Source: Nitrospirota bacterium (GTDB taxonomy: Bacteria; Nitrospirota; JACRHL01). From it: a stretch of 64,000 nucleotides of DNA. Each line of letters starts with the position of its first letter. Position 1 is the first letter of the stretch. This document shows positions 39,314 to 50,160 of this stretch, one piece after another. The stretch lies in the NCBI GenBank assembly GCA_016212085.1, contig JACRHL010000003.1:62001-126000 (forward strand), given 5' to 3'. Both the position numbers and the translations under genes were made by a program. Under the pieces are notes generated by a model. That model was given only the letters and a program-made list of their open reading frames with translations, was not told the origin of the DNA and did no database searches.

Positions 39314-39849
39314 CGCGCCGGCTTCAGGTAGTCGCCCAGGGACTGGGACGGCAGCTTGCCGGCGCCGTTCAGGCTCATGCGCGCGAAGCCCGTCTTGTGA
39401 ACCTTGTCCAGATGGAACACCGTGCGCAGGTCCTGCCAGCGGCGGTGGAACACGGCGAACAGCAGAGCCGTGGTGTCGTAATCGTCCTCGCCCTTGCGGC
39501 AGAGTTCGAGCACTTCCTCGGACAACATCCGTTCCGCGACATCCACCATCGCGACCTTCGATCTGCGGAACGCGAATTGATCGACCAGGAGGTAGGGCAC
39601 AAGCGCGTCGGACTTCGCCCGCAACGCGTCCTTCTTGCGCTGGACCGACCCGCCGGGTTCGATGCCCAGGTTGCGGCAGAGCATCCCGATCGCGCGGCCA
39701 GGGAGCCTTCCGATCCACTCGGACAGGTAGCCGTCCTGCGCCGCATCCGCCAGGATTTGATCCCGGCTGATCTCAAGATCGCCTTTCCAGTAGCTCTCGG
39801 GGGGTTGGTCCGGTTCCGGCTCCGCGGCCCCCATCGTCATCTCTTTCAT
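39298..39849 (-). CDS. Unknown phage protein, first of a three-gene module
   Basis: A 183-residue protein: Pro/Glu-rich N-terminus, then helical RDQILADAAQDGYLSEWIG, LPGRAIGMLCRNLG and RWQDLRTVFHLDKVHKTG. ATGA overlap with the LexA-like repressor stop at 39846 makes it part of the repressor transcript. It ends at LKPARWVAS with the next gene's frame already open. No family recognised; possible winged-helix or adaptor. Confidence 0.5.
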   Translation of the reverse strand: MKEMTMGAAEPEPDQPPESYWKGDLEISRDQILADAAQDGYLSEWIGRLPGRAIGMLCRNLGIEPGGSVQRKKDALRAKSDALVPYLLVDQFAFRRSKVAMVDVAERMLSEEVLELCRKGEDDYDTTALLFAVFHRRWQDLRTVFHLDKVHKTGFARMSLNGAGKLPSQSLGDYLKPARWVAS

Positions 39850-40511
39850 CCACGCTTCCTTTCCCGAACACCAACAACCTTCCCCACGATCCGCATGTCG
39901 GTGTCCGGTCCGACCGGGATAGGCTCGTATTGCTCGTTCTCCGGCCGGAGCTCGATCCGGTCGTCCTTGATCGACAGGCGCTTCACCGTGGCCTCCTCGC
40001 TACCCACGATCGCCACCACCACGTCGCCGTCCTCGGCCACCGGCTGCTGGCGAACGATCACCAGGCCCCCGTCCGGGATCCCGGCATCCACCATGCTGTC
40101 GCCCTTGACCTCCAGGGCGAAGCACCGGCCCCGGGCCAGCAGGGCATCCACCCGCACCCGGCCCACGATGTTCTCCTCCGCCAGGATCGGCGCACCGGCT
40201 GCGACCCGGCCCACGATGGATACCCACGCCGTACCCTTCCCGGCCGTGGGCACCACGCCGCGTTTGCGGCGGCTGGAGCCCTCGGCCGGCCCCAGCCGGA
40301 TCACCCGTGATCCCCTCTCCCCGTGACGGTCGATGTAACCCTTTTTCTCCAGGGCATCCACCAGGTCCAGCACGGACGGCGGCGTTATCCCGAACGCCTC
40401 GGCGATCTCCGTGAGCTGGGGTGCCACCCCGTGCTCCTGGAGGTACGCCTTGATCCATGCCAGGGTCTCCGCCTGGCGGCGCGTAATGCCCTTGATCAGT
40501 CCCCTGGCCAC
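39846..40511 (-). CDS. LexA-like phage repressor with S24 autoprotease
   Basis: A 221-residue protein. The N-terminal winged helix (TEIAEAFGITPPSVLDLVDALEKKGYI, about 34-60) is LexA-type. Cleavage site VAAGAP (Ala105-Gly106), serine in KGDSMVD (Ser139) and lysine in ATVKRL (Lys177) complete the S24 protease. It should repress early phage genes and be cleaved on RecA activation by DNA damage (family knowledge). GTG start at 40511 with AGGAGG site. It sits divergent to the recombinase, sharing overlapping promoters. Confidence 0.88.
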   Translation of the reverse strand: MARGLIKGITRRQAETLAWIKAYLQEHGVAPQLTEIAEAFGITPPSVLDLVDALEKKGYIDRHGERGSRVIRLGPAEGSSRRKRGVVPTAGKGTAWVSIVGRVAAGAPILAEENIVGRVRVDALLARGRCFALEVKGDSMVDAGIPDGGLVIVRQQPVAEDGDVVVAIVGSEEATVKRLSIKDDRIELRPENEQYEPIPVGPDTDMRIVGKVVGVRERKRG

Positions 40512-40560
40512 AGTTGGCCTCCTGCTCCTTGCCCCATCGATCGAGTTGTGCTTCGGGTGG

Positions 40561-40628
40561 TTCCGACGATGCCGGAAAGACTTTATACTCCTAATTACTT
40601 AAGGGTTCAAGGTACGACTTGAAACCCT
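40561..40628. promoter_or_regulatory. Overlapping divergent promoters with two palindromes (phage switch)
   Basis: Plus strand: TTCCGA (40561-40566), 17 bases, TATACT (40584-40589), for the recombinase. Minus strand: TTGAAC (40610-40605), 17 bases, TATAAA (40587-40582), for the repressor. The two -10 boxes overlap. TTCCG-N7-CGGAA (40561-40577) covers the recombinase -35, and AGGGTTCAAG-N6-CTTGAAACCCT (40602-40628, one bulge) covers the repressor -35. Both palindromes are good operator candidates. Confidence 0.65.
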
Positions 40629-40670
40629 GGCGGACACGCTGGTAAGGGTGTGGGCAAAGGAGGAACCGCG

Positions 40671-42236
40671 ATGATCGCCAAAACCAAGAATTTGCCCGCC
40701 CCCGATGCCGTCCGGATGCCCCGCGTTGCTTTCTACATTCGTATCAGCACCGACGAGGACCACCAGAAGTACTCCCTGCCGGCCCAGACCGAACGCCTGG
40801 AGGCCTACTGCAAGGCCCAGCACGGCGACGCCTGGGAAATGGGCAAGGTCTACCGGGACATGGAGTCCGGCACCCACATGAACCGGCCGGGGCTGTCGGA
40901 GATGCTGTTCGACGCCGAGGCGGGCCGCTTCGACACCCTCCTGGTGTTCCGCGTGGACCGGCTATCCCGCAAGGTCCACGAGCTGGCCAGGATGGTCGAG
41001 GATCTCACGCGGCACGGGGTAGTGCTCAAGAGCATCACCGAGCCGTTCGACACCGGCAACGCCGCCGGCAAGATGATGTTGCAGATGCTGGGGGTGTTCG
41101 CCGAGTTCGAGCACGCCACCATCGTCGAGCGTACCAAGGTTGGGATGGCCAAGAAGGCCATGGATGGCAAGTTCGTCGGCCACACCGTGCCTTACGGCTA
41201 CCGCCTTGATGAGAGCAAGCAACTCGTCATCCATGACGAAGAGGCGGTGATCATCCGCAAGATCTTCAAGCTGTACACCGTCGAGCGACAGGGCGCCTAC
41301 TCCGTCGGCCGCGCCCTCAACGAGGCCGGCCATCGCACCCGCGCAGGACGGAAGTGGACCAAGCAGGTGGTGCTGAACGCCCTTCAAAACCCCATCTACA
41401 TGGGCAAGCTCCGCTGGCGCCGGGAGGTCCACGACGGTAACCATGAGCCCATCGTGCCGGAGGACACCTTCGAGAAGGTCCAGGAGATCCTCCAAGAGCG
41501 GGCCGCCGACTCCAAAGGCCGCCAGTTCAGCAACGGCGACGACCGGCTATTCACCGGGGTGGTCCGGTGCGGCCGCTGTAACGCGCCGATGTACGGCGGC
41601 GGGGGCAAAGACAGGAACGGCGTCTACATCCCTTATTACGTCTGTTCGAAGCGGATGCGCGGGCTGGACTGCAAGCAGGAGTACGTGCGGGCGGAACCGC
41701 TGGAAGAGGCGCTGATCCAAGACGTGACGATGATCCTCCACGACGAGGGTCTGCTGGCCCGCGTGTGGGAAAAGGCCAACAGCCAGCTCGCCGTCGAGAA
41801 GCCGGACCTGGATGCCGAGGTGCGGAAGGTGGACTCGGAGATCGCCGACACGCGAAAGCGCATCGACCGCTATTTCGCTGCCTTCGAGGAGGGGCGGATG
41901 AAACCGGAAACGGCGGAGAGCAAAATCGAGGAGCTCAAGGGCCGGCTGGCCGACTTGGAAGTAGAACGCCAGGCCATCGAGGACCAGCGGGAGCGGCTGG
42001 ACCTGCCACCGCTCAGCAAGGAGTTCCTGCGCGAGCTGATGGGCCGCTTCGACAAGGTATTCGCCGCCGGCACGGCCGCACAAAAAAAGCACCTCCTGCA
42101 CTCGCTCGTGCAGAAGGTGCTTTTGAAGGGCCGGGAGACCGTCGAGGTGTGGTATCGGCTACCTTCACCCGACCGATTCTACACCTGGCAAGAATGGCTC
42201 CCCAGCGTGGACTCGAACCACGGACAAGCTGATTAA
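40671..42236 (+). CDS. Large serine recombinase (phage integrase)
   Basis: A 521-residue protein. Resolvase domain at 18-165 with FYIRISTDED (nucleophile Ser26); Recombinase domain about 185-300 (VPYGYRLDE, RAGRKWTKQVVLNALQNPIY); zinc ribbon about 300-345 (RCGRCNAPMYG, YVCSKRMRGLDC); coiled coil about 380-440. This is the architecture of phage integrases that join attP and attB without accessory factors. AAAGGAGGA precedes the ATG. The last 13 codons (WLPSVDSNHGQAD-stop) are read from the tRNA-Asn sequence, so its C-terminus depends on integration. Confidence 0.92.
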   Translation: MIAKTKNLPAPDAVRMPRVAFYIRISTDEDHQKYSLPAQTERLEAYCKAQHGDAWEMGKVYRDMESGTHMNRPGLSEMLFDAEAGRFDTLLVFRVDRLSRKVHELARMVEDLTRHGVVLKSITEPFDTGNAAGKMMLQMLGVFAEFEHATIVERTKVGMAKKAMDGKFVGHTVPYGYRLDESKQLVIHDEEAVIIRKIFKLYTVERQGAYSVGRALNEAGHRTRAGRKWTKQVVLNALQNPIYMGKLRWRREVHDGNHEPIVPEDTFEKVQEILQERAADSKGRQFSNGDDRLFTGVVRCGRCNAPMYGGGGKDRNGVYIPYYVCSKRMRGLDCKQEYVRAEPLEEALIQDVTMILHDEGLLARVWEKANSQLAVEKPDLDAEVRKVDSEIADTRKRIDRYFAAFEEGRMKPETAESKIEELKGRLADLEVERQAIEDQRERLDLPPLSKEFLRELMGRFDKVFAAGTAAQKKHLLHSLVQKVLLKGRETVEVWYRLPSPDRFYTWQEWLPSVDSNHGQAD

Positions 42237-42270
42237 CAGTCAGCTGCTCTACCAACTGAGCTACTGGGGA
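42195..42270 (-). tRNA. tRNA-Asn (GTT), prophage attachment site
   Basis: On the minus strand the acceptor arm TCCCCAG (42270-42264) pairs with CTGGGGA (42205-42199), followed by discriminator G and an encoded CCA. The D-arm (AGCTCAGTTGGTAGAGC), anticodon loop CTGTTAA and T-loop GGTTCGAGTCC are canonical; total length 76 with CCA. The prophage begins at its 3' end, so the 3' half of the gene was supplied or rebuilt by the integrated element. Confidence 0.97.
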
Positions 42271-42644
42271 ATGCAACGATGTGGCCCGCCGCGCGGGGGC
42301 GTCGGGGAAGTGGGAATTATAGCCGGAAAACCGGAAAATGCAATCCCCGGATTTGGGTTCCGGGGTGGGGCCCATGGGGTGTTTCCCCCGCCGCCTGGGC
42401 GACGGTGCGGGCCCGCCGCGGGCGCCGCATGGGGACCGCCCGCCAATCCCGCGCGTGGGCGTTTGTATGGTGCGGGCCCGCGCGCCGCATGGTGGCTGCC
42501 CGCCAATCCCGCGCACGGGCGTTTGTGCGGTTCGGGCGCGGCCGCATGGGTGCGGCCCGACATGATCGCCTCCGGCGCCCGCACCGGAGGGATTCGATGC
42601 GGTGTCCGGCTCCGGCCGGGGCGGCGCGGGCGGGAAGCCCCCCG
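42271..42644. other. Noncoding region between tRNA-Asn and the NifA-like gene
   Basis: No coding gene is credible here; the frames are long only because of high GC. It is mostly two 60-bp repeats and GC-rich inverted segments. The promoter of tRNA-Asn must be at the tRNA's 5' side here, but no clear -35/-10 pair is evident. The 3' end of the NifA-like gene lies at 42645. Confidence 0.5.
42421..42540. repeat. Two tandem 60-bp imperfect repeats
   Basis: Positions 42421-42480 and 42481-42540 align base by base with about ten differences. Each holds GCCGCATGG, CCCGCCAATCCCGCGC and GGGCGTTTGT. A partial further copy precedes them (ends near 42420) and another GCCGCATGG follows. It is too short and diverged to be a CRISPR array. 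Confidence 0.75.
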
Positions 42645-44342
42645 TCACCACTTGGTGCTGGGCAGCACCGCCGGGTCTTCCGGGCTCAGGTTGTACTTCT
42701 TGATCTTGTAGCCGATCATGCGCGGGGTGATGCCCAGCAGGCGCGCGGCGCGGGCCTGCACCCAGCCGCAACGCTCCAGCGCGCGCAGGATCTGCTCGCG
42801 CTCGATGGAGGCCACGTCGTCCTTGAGCGAGCCGCCGGGGGCCGCCTTGGCGCGGGGCGCCGGCGCCTCGGGCGGCGCGGGGGCCGGGGCCTTGCGCGCG
42901 GCGGGGGCCTTTTCCTGCAGGGCGGTGAGGGTGGCGGGCAGCAGGCGGAACAGGTTGACCACCGCCTCGGCGGTCACCTGGCCGTCGCGGGTCATCACCA
43001 CCAGGCGCTCGATGACGTTCTCCAGCTCGCGCACGTTGCCGGGCCAGTCGTGGCGCATCAGCTCCCACACCGAGTCCTCGGTGAAGGTCACCTGCTTGCG
43101 GTTTTCCAGGGCGAAGTGCTTGCGGAAGTGCTCCGCCAGCAGGGGGATGTCGCCACGCCGCTCGCGCAGGGCCGGCAGGTGGATGGGCACCACGTTGAGG
43201 CGGTAGTACAGATCCTCGCGGAAGTCGCCGTTTTGCACCAGCGTCTCCAGGTCGCGGTGGGTGGCGGTGACCACGCGCACATCCACCTGGATGGTCTGGG
43301 TGCCGCCCACCCGCTCGAAGGTCATCTCCTGCAACACGCGCAGCAGCTTGACCTGGGTGGTCAGGGAGATGTCGCCGATCTCGTCCAGGAACAGGGTGCC
43401 GCCGTCCGCCAGCTCGAAGCGCCCCTTGCGCAGGCCGGTGGCGCCGGTGAACGCGCCGCGCTCGTGGCCGAACAGCTCGCTCTCCAGCAGGGTTTCCGGC
43501 AGGGCCGCGCAGTTCACCTTGATGAACGGCTGGCGCGCGCGCGGGCTGTTGGCATGGATGGCGCGGGCGATCAGCTCCTTGCCGGTGCCCGACTCGCCGC
43601 GCAGCAGCACGGTGGCGCGGCTGCCGGCCACCTGGGCCACCGCCTCGTACACCTGCTCCATGGCGGCGGAGTTGCCCACCATGTTGTCGATGCCGAACTG
43701 GCGCTTGAGCTGTTTTTCCAGGTTGTCGGCCTGGTCCATCAGCTCGCGGCGCTCCGCCTCGAACATGCGGTGCAGCTGCACCGACTGGGCGAACAGGGCG
43801 GCCACGGTGGTGAGCACCCGCAGGTCCTCCTCCAGCGGCACCGTCTTTTCGCGGAACAGACGGTCGGCGGTGATGGCGCCCAGCACCTCGCCCTTGAACT
43901 TGAGGGGCACGCCGATGAAGGCCATGTCGTCCTTGGAGATGCTGGCGCGGGCGCCGGTGCGGTCCAGGAACGACGGCTCCAGGCCGACGTTGGGCACGAT
44001 GATGGGGCGCTTTTCGGCAACGATGCGGCCGATGATCCCCTCGCCGGGGCGGTACCGCCCCTTCTCCCGCTCCCGTTCCGACAGGCCCAGGGCCACCTCG
44101 ATGACGATGTCGCCGCTGTCGGGCTCCACCAGCGCCAGGGTGCCGCGCTCCATGCCCAGGTCCGAGCGCAGGATCTCCATCACCCGGTTGGCGATGACCG
44201 ACAGCTCGACGGGGGCGCCCAGCGCCTCGCCGACCTTGGAAAGGGCGGTCAGCTCGCGCAGCTTGTATTCGGCGCGCTGCGCCTCGCTGACCTCTTCCGT
44301 GATGCGGTGACGTTGGGTCATGACATGCTCAGAAAGGGCCAT
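42645..44342 (-). CDS. nifA: NifA-like sigma-54 transcription activator
   Basis: A 565-residue protein: GAF domain about 35-180, sigma-54 AAA domain about 215-450 with GESGTGKE (Walker A), [16 protein letters not shown] (GAFTGA loop) and LDEIGD, then an Ala/Pro linker and a Fis-type HTH ([30 protein letters not shown]-type helix pair). The HTH matches NifA. The Cys-rich interdomain motif of oxygen-sensitive NifA is absent. It is the last gene after amtB and glnK, which supports a role in nitrogen status control; no nif genes are in the window. Confidence 0.85.
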   Translation of the reverse strand: MALSEHVMTQRHRITEEVSEAQRAEYKLRELTALSKVGEALGAPVELSVIANRVMEILRSDLGMERGTLALVEPDSGDIVIEVALGLSEREREKGRYRPGEGIIGRIVAEKRPIIVPNVGLEPSFLDRTGARASISKDDMAFIGVPLKFKGEVLGAITADRLFREKTVPLEEDLRVLTTVAALFAQSVQLHRMFEAERRELMDQADNLEKQLKRQFGIDNMVGNSAAMEQVYEAVAQVAGSRATVLLRGESGTGKELIARAIHANSPRARQPFIKVNCAALPETLLESELFGHERGAFTGATGLRKGRFELADGGTLFLDEIGDISLTTQVKLLRVLQEMTFERVGGTQTIQVDVRVVTATHRDLETLVQNGDFREDLYYRLNVVPIHLPALRERRGDIPLLAEHFRKHFALENRKQVTFTEDSVWELMRHDWPGNVRELENVIERLVVMTRDGQVTAEAVVNLFRLLPATLTALQEKAPAARKAPAPAPPEAPAPRAKAAPGGSLKDDVASIEREQILRALERCGWVQARAARLLGITPRMIGYKIKKYNLSPEDPAVLPSTKW

Positions 44343-44435
44343 CGGAAACCAGGGGGAGCGCCACGGCGGGTCTTGGCCGGGCGCCCCCCCGCGCCCGGCG
44401 CGGGGTCGGGCGCCACGGCCGTGGGCCAGGTTCGG

Positions 44436-44843
<408 letters not shown>

Positions 44844-44861
44844 CTAACCCGTTGCGCCAGG

Positions 44862-46208
44862 TTATTTCACGGCGCTCAGGGTGATGTCGTGATACCCCTT
44901 GCAGCCGTGCTCGGTGACATCGAGACCAACCAACTCATCCTCCGCGCTCACCCGCAGGCCGACGGTGGCGTGAATCGCCTTGAACAGCAGGAAGCCCGTG
45001 CCGAACGACCAGATGAAGCAGGCGGCGATGCCGGTGAGCTGCACGCCGATCTGCCCCAGCGAGAAGCCGTTCGCGTCGAACAGCCCCGCCGCCAGGGTAC
45101 CCCAGACGCCGCCAGCCCCGTGCACCGATACGGCGCCCACCGGGTCGTCGATGCGGATGCGGTCGAGGAACACCACCGACAGCACCACCAGTATGCCCCC
45201 CACAAGGCCCGCCAGCACGGCGCCGCCCGGGTTCAGGTTGGCGCAGCCGGCGGTGATGGACACCAGGCCGCCCAGGGTGCCGTTGATGGACATGCCCAGG
45301 TCGGGCTTCTTGAACAGCAGCCACGAGGTGACCATGGCCGACACCGCGCCCGCCGCCGGGGCCAGGGTGGTGTTGACGGCGATCAGCGCCACATCGGTGC
45401 TGGCGGCGTTGGTGGAGCCGGCGTTGAAGCCGTACCAGCCGAACCACAGCAGGAACATGCCCAGGGTGGCCAGCGGCAGCGAGTGGCCGGGGATGGCGCG
45501 GGGGGTGCCGTCGGGGGCGTACTTGCCGATGCGCGGGCCCACCACCAGGGCGCCGGCCAGGGCCACCCAGGCGCCCACCGAGTGCACCACCGTGGAACCG
45601 GCAAAATCGATGAAGCCCAGTCCCTCCAGCCAGCCGGAGCCGTTCAGCAGGCCGCCCCACGCCCAGCTCCCGAACACGGGATAGATGAACCCCGCCACGG
45701 CGATGCTGTAAAGGATATAGGCGCGGAAGCGGATGCGCTCGGCCACGGCGCCGGCCACGATGGTGGCGGCGGCGGCGGCGAACACCACCTGGAACATCCA
45801 GAACGCCAGGGTCCAGGTGTCGCCCCCCGCCGTGTAGCCGGACAGGAAAAAGCCGTCGGTGCCGAACCAGCCACTGGGCGAGGTGCCGAACATCAGCCCG
45901 AAACCCAGCATCCAGAAGGCCAGGGCGCCGAACGCGAAGTCGAACAGGTTCTTCATCATCATGTTGCCGACGTTCTTGGCCTGGGTGAAGCCGCCGCAGA
46001 CCATGGCAAAGCCCGCCTGCATCAGGAACACCAGCGCCGCGGCGGTGAGGGTCCAGATGTAGTCGGCGTTGGTCTGCACCCGGGCGATGGCCAGGGCGTT
46101 GCCGGCGAGGCTGGGCACCTCCTCGGTGGCCAGCGCCACGCCCGGCCCCAGGCACGCCAGCATCAGCACCCCCGGAAGCGCCACCCATGTCGATCGAAAC
46201 CCGCTCAC
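44862..46208 (-). CDS. amtB: Ammonium transporter AmtB
   Basis: A 448-residue membrane protein with a signal peptide (WVALPGVLMLACLGPGVALA) and 11 transmembrane segments. The twin pore histidines are in STVVHSVGAW and VSVHGAGGVWG; NADYIWTLTAAALVF and AGSTVVH are family signatures. The GTG at 46208 is chosen because a sigma-54 promoter lies at 46285-46299, downstream of the longer reading frame's first codon, and GGAG precedes it. Exports no proton; conducts NH4+/NH3 and is gated by GlnK. Confidence 0.93.
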   Translation of the reverse strand: MSGFRSTWVALPGVLMLACLGPGVALATEEVPSLAGNALAIARVQTNADYIWTLTAAALVFLMQAGFAMVCGGFTQAKNVGNMMMKNLFDFAFGALAFWMLGFGLMFGTSPSGWFGTDGFFLSGYTAGGDTWTLAFWMFQVVFAAAAATIVAGAVAERIRFRAYILYSIAVAGFIYPVFGSWAWGGLLNGSGWLEGLGFIDFAGSTVVHSVGAWVALAGALVVGPRIGKYAPDGTPRAIPGHSLPLATLGMFLLWFGWYGFNAGSTNAASTDVALIAVNTTLAPAAGAVSAMVTSWLLFKKPDLGMSINGTLGGLVSITAGCANLNPGGAVLAGLVGGILVVLSVVFLDRIRIDDPVGAVSVHGAGGVWGTLAAGLFDANGFSLGQIGVQLTGIAACFIWSFGTGFLLFKAIHATVGLRVSAEDELVGLDVTEHGCKGYHDITLSAVK

Positions 46209-46284
46209 ATCCCGCTCCAAGAATCCCAGGTTGCCCGCCGGCAGCCCGCGCGCATCGCCGGACCGCCCCGCAGCCGGCGATACG

Positions 46285-46299
46285 GCAAAGGGTGTGCCA
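46285..46299 (-). promoter_or_regulatory. Sigma-54 promoter upstream of amtB
   Basis: On the minus strand, TGGCAC-N5-TTGC reads exactly as the -24/-12 consensus (TGGCAC at 46299-46294 and TTGC at 46288-46285). The transcription start would be near 46273, about 65 bases before the amtB GTG. Activation by NtrC or the NifA-like protein encoded downstream is inferred. Confidence 0.85.
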
Positions 46300-46400
46300 A
46301 CGGCCGTTTGTTCCACCCGGAAGCGGTCCCGGGTTCGAACATAACCACATGGAATTGTTATGACTTTATTTTTTTTGAGAGGCCCGGTTCGCCCGGCCGG

Positions 46401-46455
46401 CCGGCACCCGCGTGACCGTGGGTGCCGGAATTGATTAATACTTTTTTGTATTAAT
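46401..46455. other. Palindromes in the intergenic region between amtB promoter and uvrA end
   Basis: CCGGCACCC (46401-46409) pairs with GGGTGCCGG (46420-46428), and ATTAATAC (46434-46441) with GTATTAAT (46448-46455) around six T. The second could stop plus- or minus-strand transcripts or serve as an enhancer-site region for sigma-54 activators. This 307-base region holds no gene apart from the promoter. Confidence 0.5.
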
Positions 46456-46515
46456 TACAACTTTACAGAAAGTAACGCGCCAATACCGGCCGGATCGTAC
46501 CGGCGCGGTCGGCGT

Positions 46516-49332
<2,817 letters not shown>

Positions 49333-49572
49333 CGGTCCGGCAGTATGGCTAAGGTTGTGGTTCGGGCCCGCCGGCGACCCGCCGAACGGGGGGAATCCTC
49401 GCAGCTTACCACAGGGAAAGCCCCCCGCGCCGGGCACCCGTAACGGCAAAAAACTGTTGAAAAAAAGCCGGGGCCATGCCGAAATAGGTAATTCATGCCG
49501 GGACCCTTCCGGCAAAAACGGATTTTTCACAACGCGGCACCCCGCGCACGGGGCTGGCCACAAGGAGGAACG
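49333..49572. other. Divergent intergenic region uvrA / Spy-like gene
   Basis: No gene. It must carry both divergent promoters. TTGAAA at 49457 is a possible -35 for the plus strand but no well-spaced -10 follows. The region holds GC-rich repeats typical of the genome, with nothing specific identified. Confidence 0.4.
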
Positions 49573-50046
49573 ATGACCAGGAAACTGTTTCTGTTGTTGG
49601 GTGCTTTCGCGATCACCGCCATGCTGTCCACCGGCACCGCCATGGCGGCCTGGGGTGGCGACGACGGCCATGGCGATGCCAGCGGCGGCGCCACCAGCAT
49701 GGGCGAGATGATGGGCGCCCTGGGCCTGGACGATGCCCAGTGGGCCAAGTTCAACAGCCTGCGCCGCGAATACCGCAAGCAGAGCATCACCCTCCAGGCC
49801 AAGATCGACATCGCCGAGGTCGAGCTGGAGCAGCTGGCCGATTCCAGCGCCATGGACATGAAGGCCATTGCCGCCAAGATCAACGACATCGCCAAGCTCC
49901 AGGCCGAGCTGCGCGCCTTCCGCTACCAGACCCTGGCGGACATGCGCGGCTTCATCAGCGCCGAGCAGTTCGACACCTTCCGCTGGATGGCCATGAAGAT
50001 GGGCTTCGACTTCTCCGACGACAAGAAGGGCGGCCACGGCCACTAA
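49573..50046 (+). CDS. Spy/CpxP-like periplasmic protein
   Basis: A 157-residue protein with a signal peptide ([22 protein letters not shown]) and a His-rich tail (KKGGHGH) plus His near the N-terminus. The body is helical: [57 protein letters not shown], the curved hairpin pattern of Spy/CpxP/CnrX chaperones and metal sensors. AAGGAGG precedes the ATG at 49573. The His-rich ends suggest metal binding. A strong terminator follows. Confidence 0.65.
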   Translation: MTRKLFLLLGAFAITAMLSTGTAMAAWGGDDGHGDASGGATSMGEMMGALGLDDAQWAKFNSLRREYRKQSITLQAKIDIAEVELEQLADSSAMDMKAIAAKINDIAKLQAELRAFRYQTLADMRGFISAEQFDTFRWMAMKMGFDFSDDKKGGHGH

Positions 50047-50065
50047 CCCGGACGCCACGAAAACC

Positions 50066-50100
50066 AAAAAGGGCGGAGGGCCTCCCTCCGCCCTTTTTTT
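50066..50100 (+). terminator. Strong intrinsic terminator after the Spy-like gene
   Basis: GGGCGGAGGG (50071-50080), loop CCT, CCCTCCGCCC (50084-50093), then seven T. Preceded by an A-run that makes it partly bidirectional. It ends the Spy-like transcript and isolates dgt. Confidence 0.93.
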
Positions 50101-50147
50101 GCCCCGCCCGCGCCGATTCCGGGCCGCCGTGGCGGGCGCCGATTCCG

Positions 50148-50160
50148 TATAATGGCCCCA
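50148..50160 (+). promoter_or_regulatory. Perfect -10 box with leaderless dgt start
   Basis: TATAAT at 50148-50153 is followed six bases later by the dgt ATG (50160). No good -35 is seen. Transcription would start at or next to the ATG, so dgt is probably leaderless. Confidence 0.5.

Larger units (their letters stand above)
1..42236. mobile_element. Lambda-like cryptic prophage (left end outside window) inserted at tRNA-Asn
   Basis: A minus-strand set of phage genes (repressor, replication, lysis, TerS/TerL, gpW, portal, S49 protease, decoration, capsid, connector, tail terminator, tail tube, tail tip, fibre) ends at the right in a plus-strand serine recombinase whose last codons lie inside a tRNA-Asn gene. 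No second copy of the tRNA 3' end is visible in the window, so the left attachment site must be further left and the defence operon at 1-4303 is taken as prophage cargo (inference). The tail chaperone is cut short, and tape measure and tail-tip assembly genes are absent, replaced by a plus-strand operon. At least five plus-strand cargo groups interrupt the minus-strand phage genome. Ordinary host genes start right of the tRNA. Confidence 0.85.

Noticed and set aside
42421-42540. Possible CRISPR array near the tRNA
   Set aside because: Repeats are adjacent without spacers, only two copies, 60 bp and diverged; no cas genes in the window.
46401-46428. Terminator for uvrA
   Set aside because: The CCGGCACCC hairpin has no T-run on either side and lies nearer to the amtB promoter than to the uvrA end.
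49333-49572. LexA box in front of uvrA
   Set aside because: No CTGT-N8-ACAG motif is visible in the intergenic region, although uvrA is often SOS controlled.
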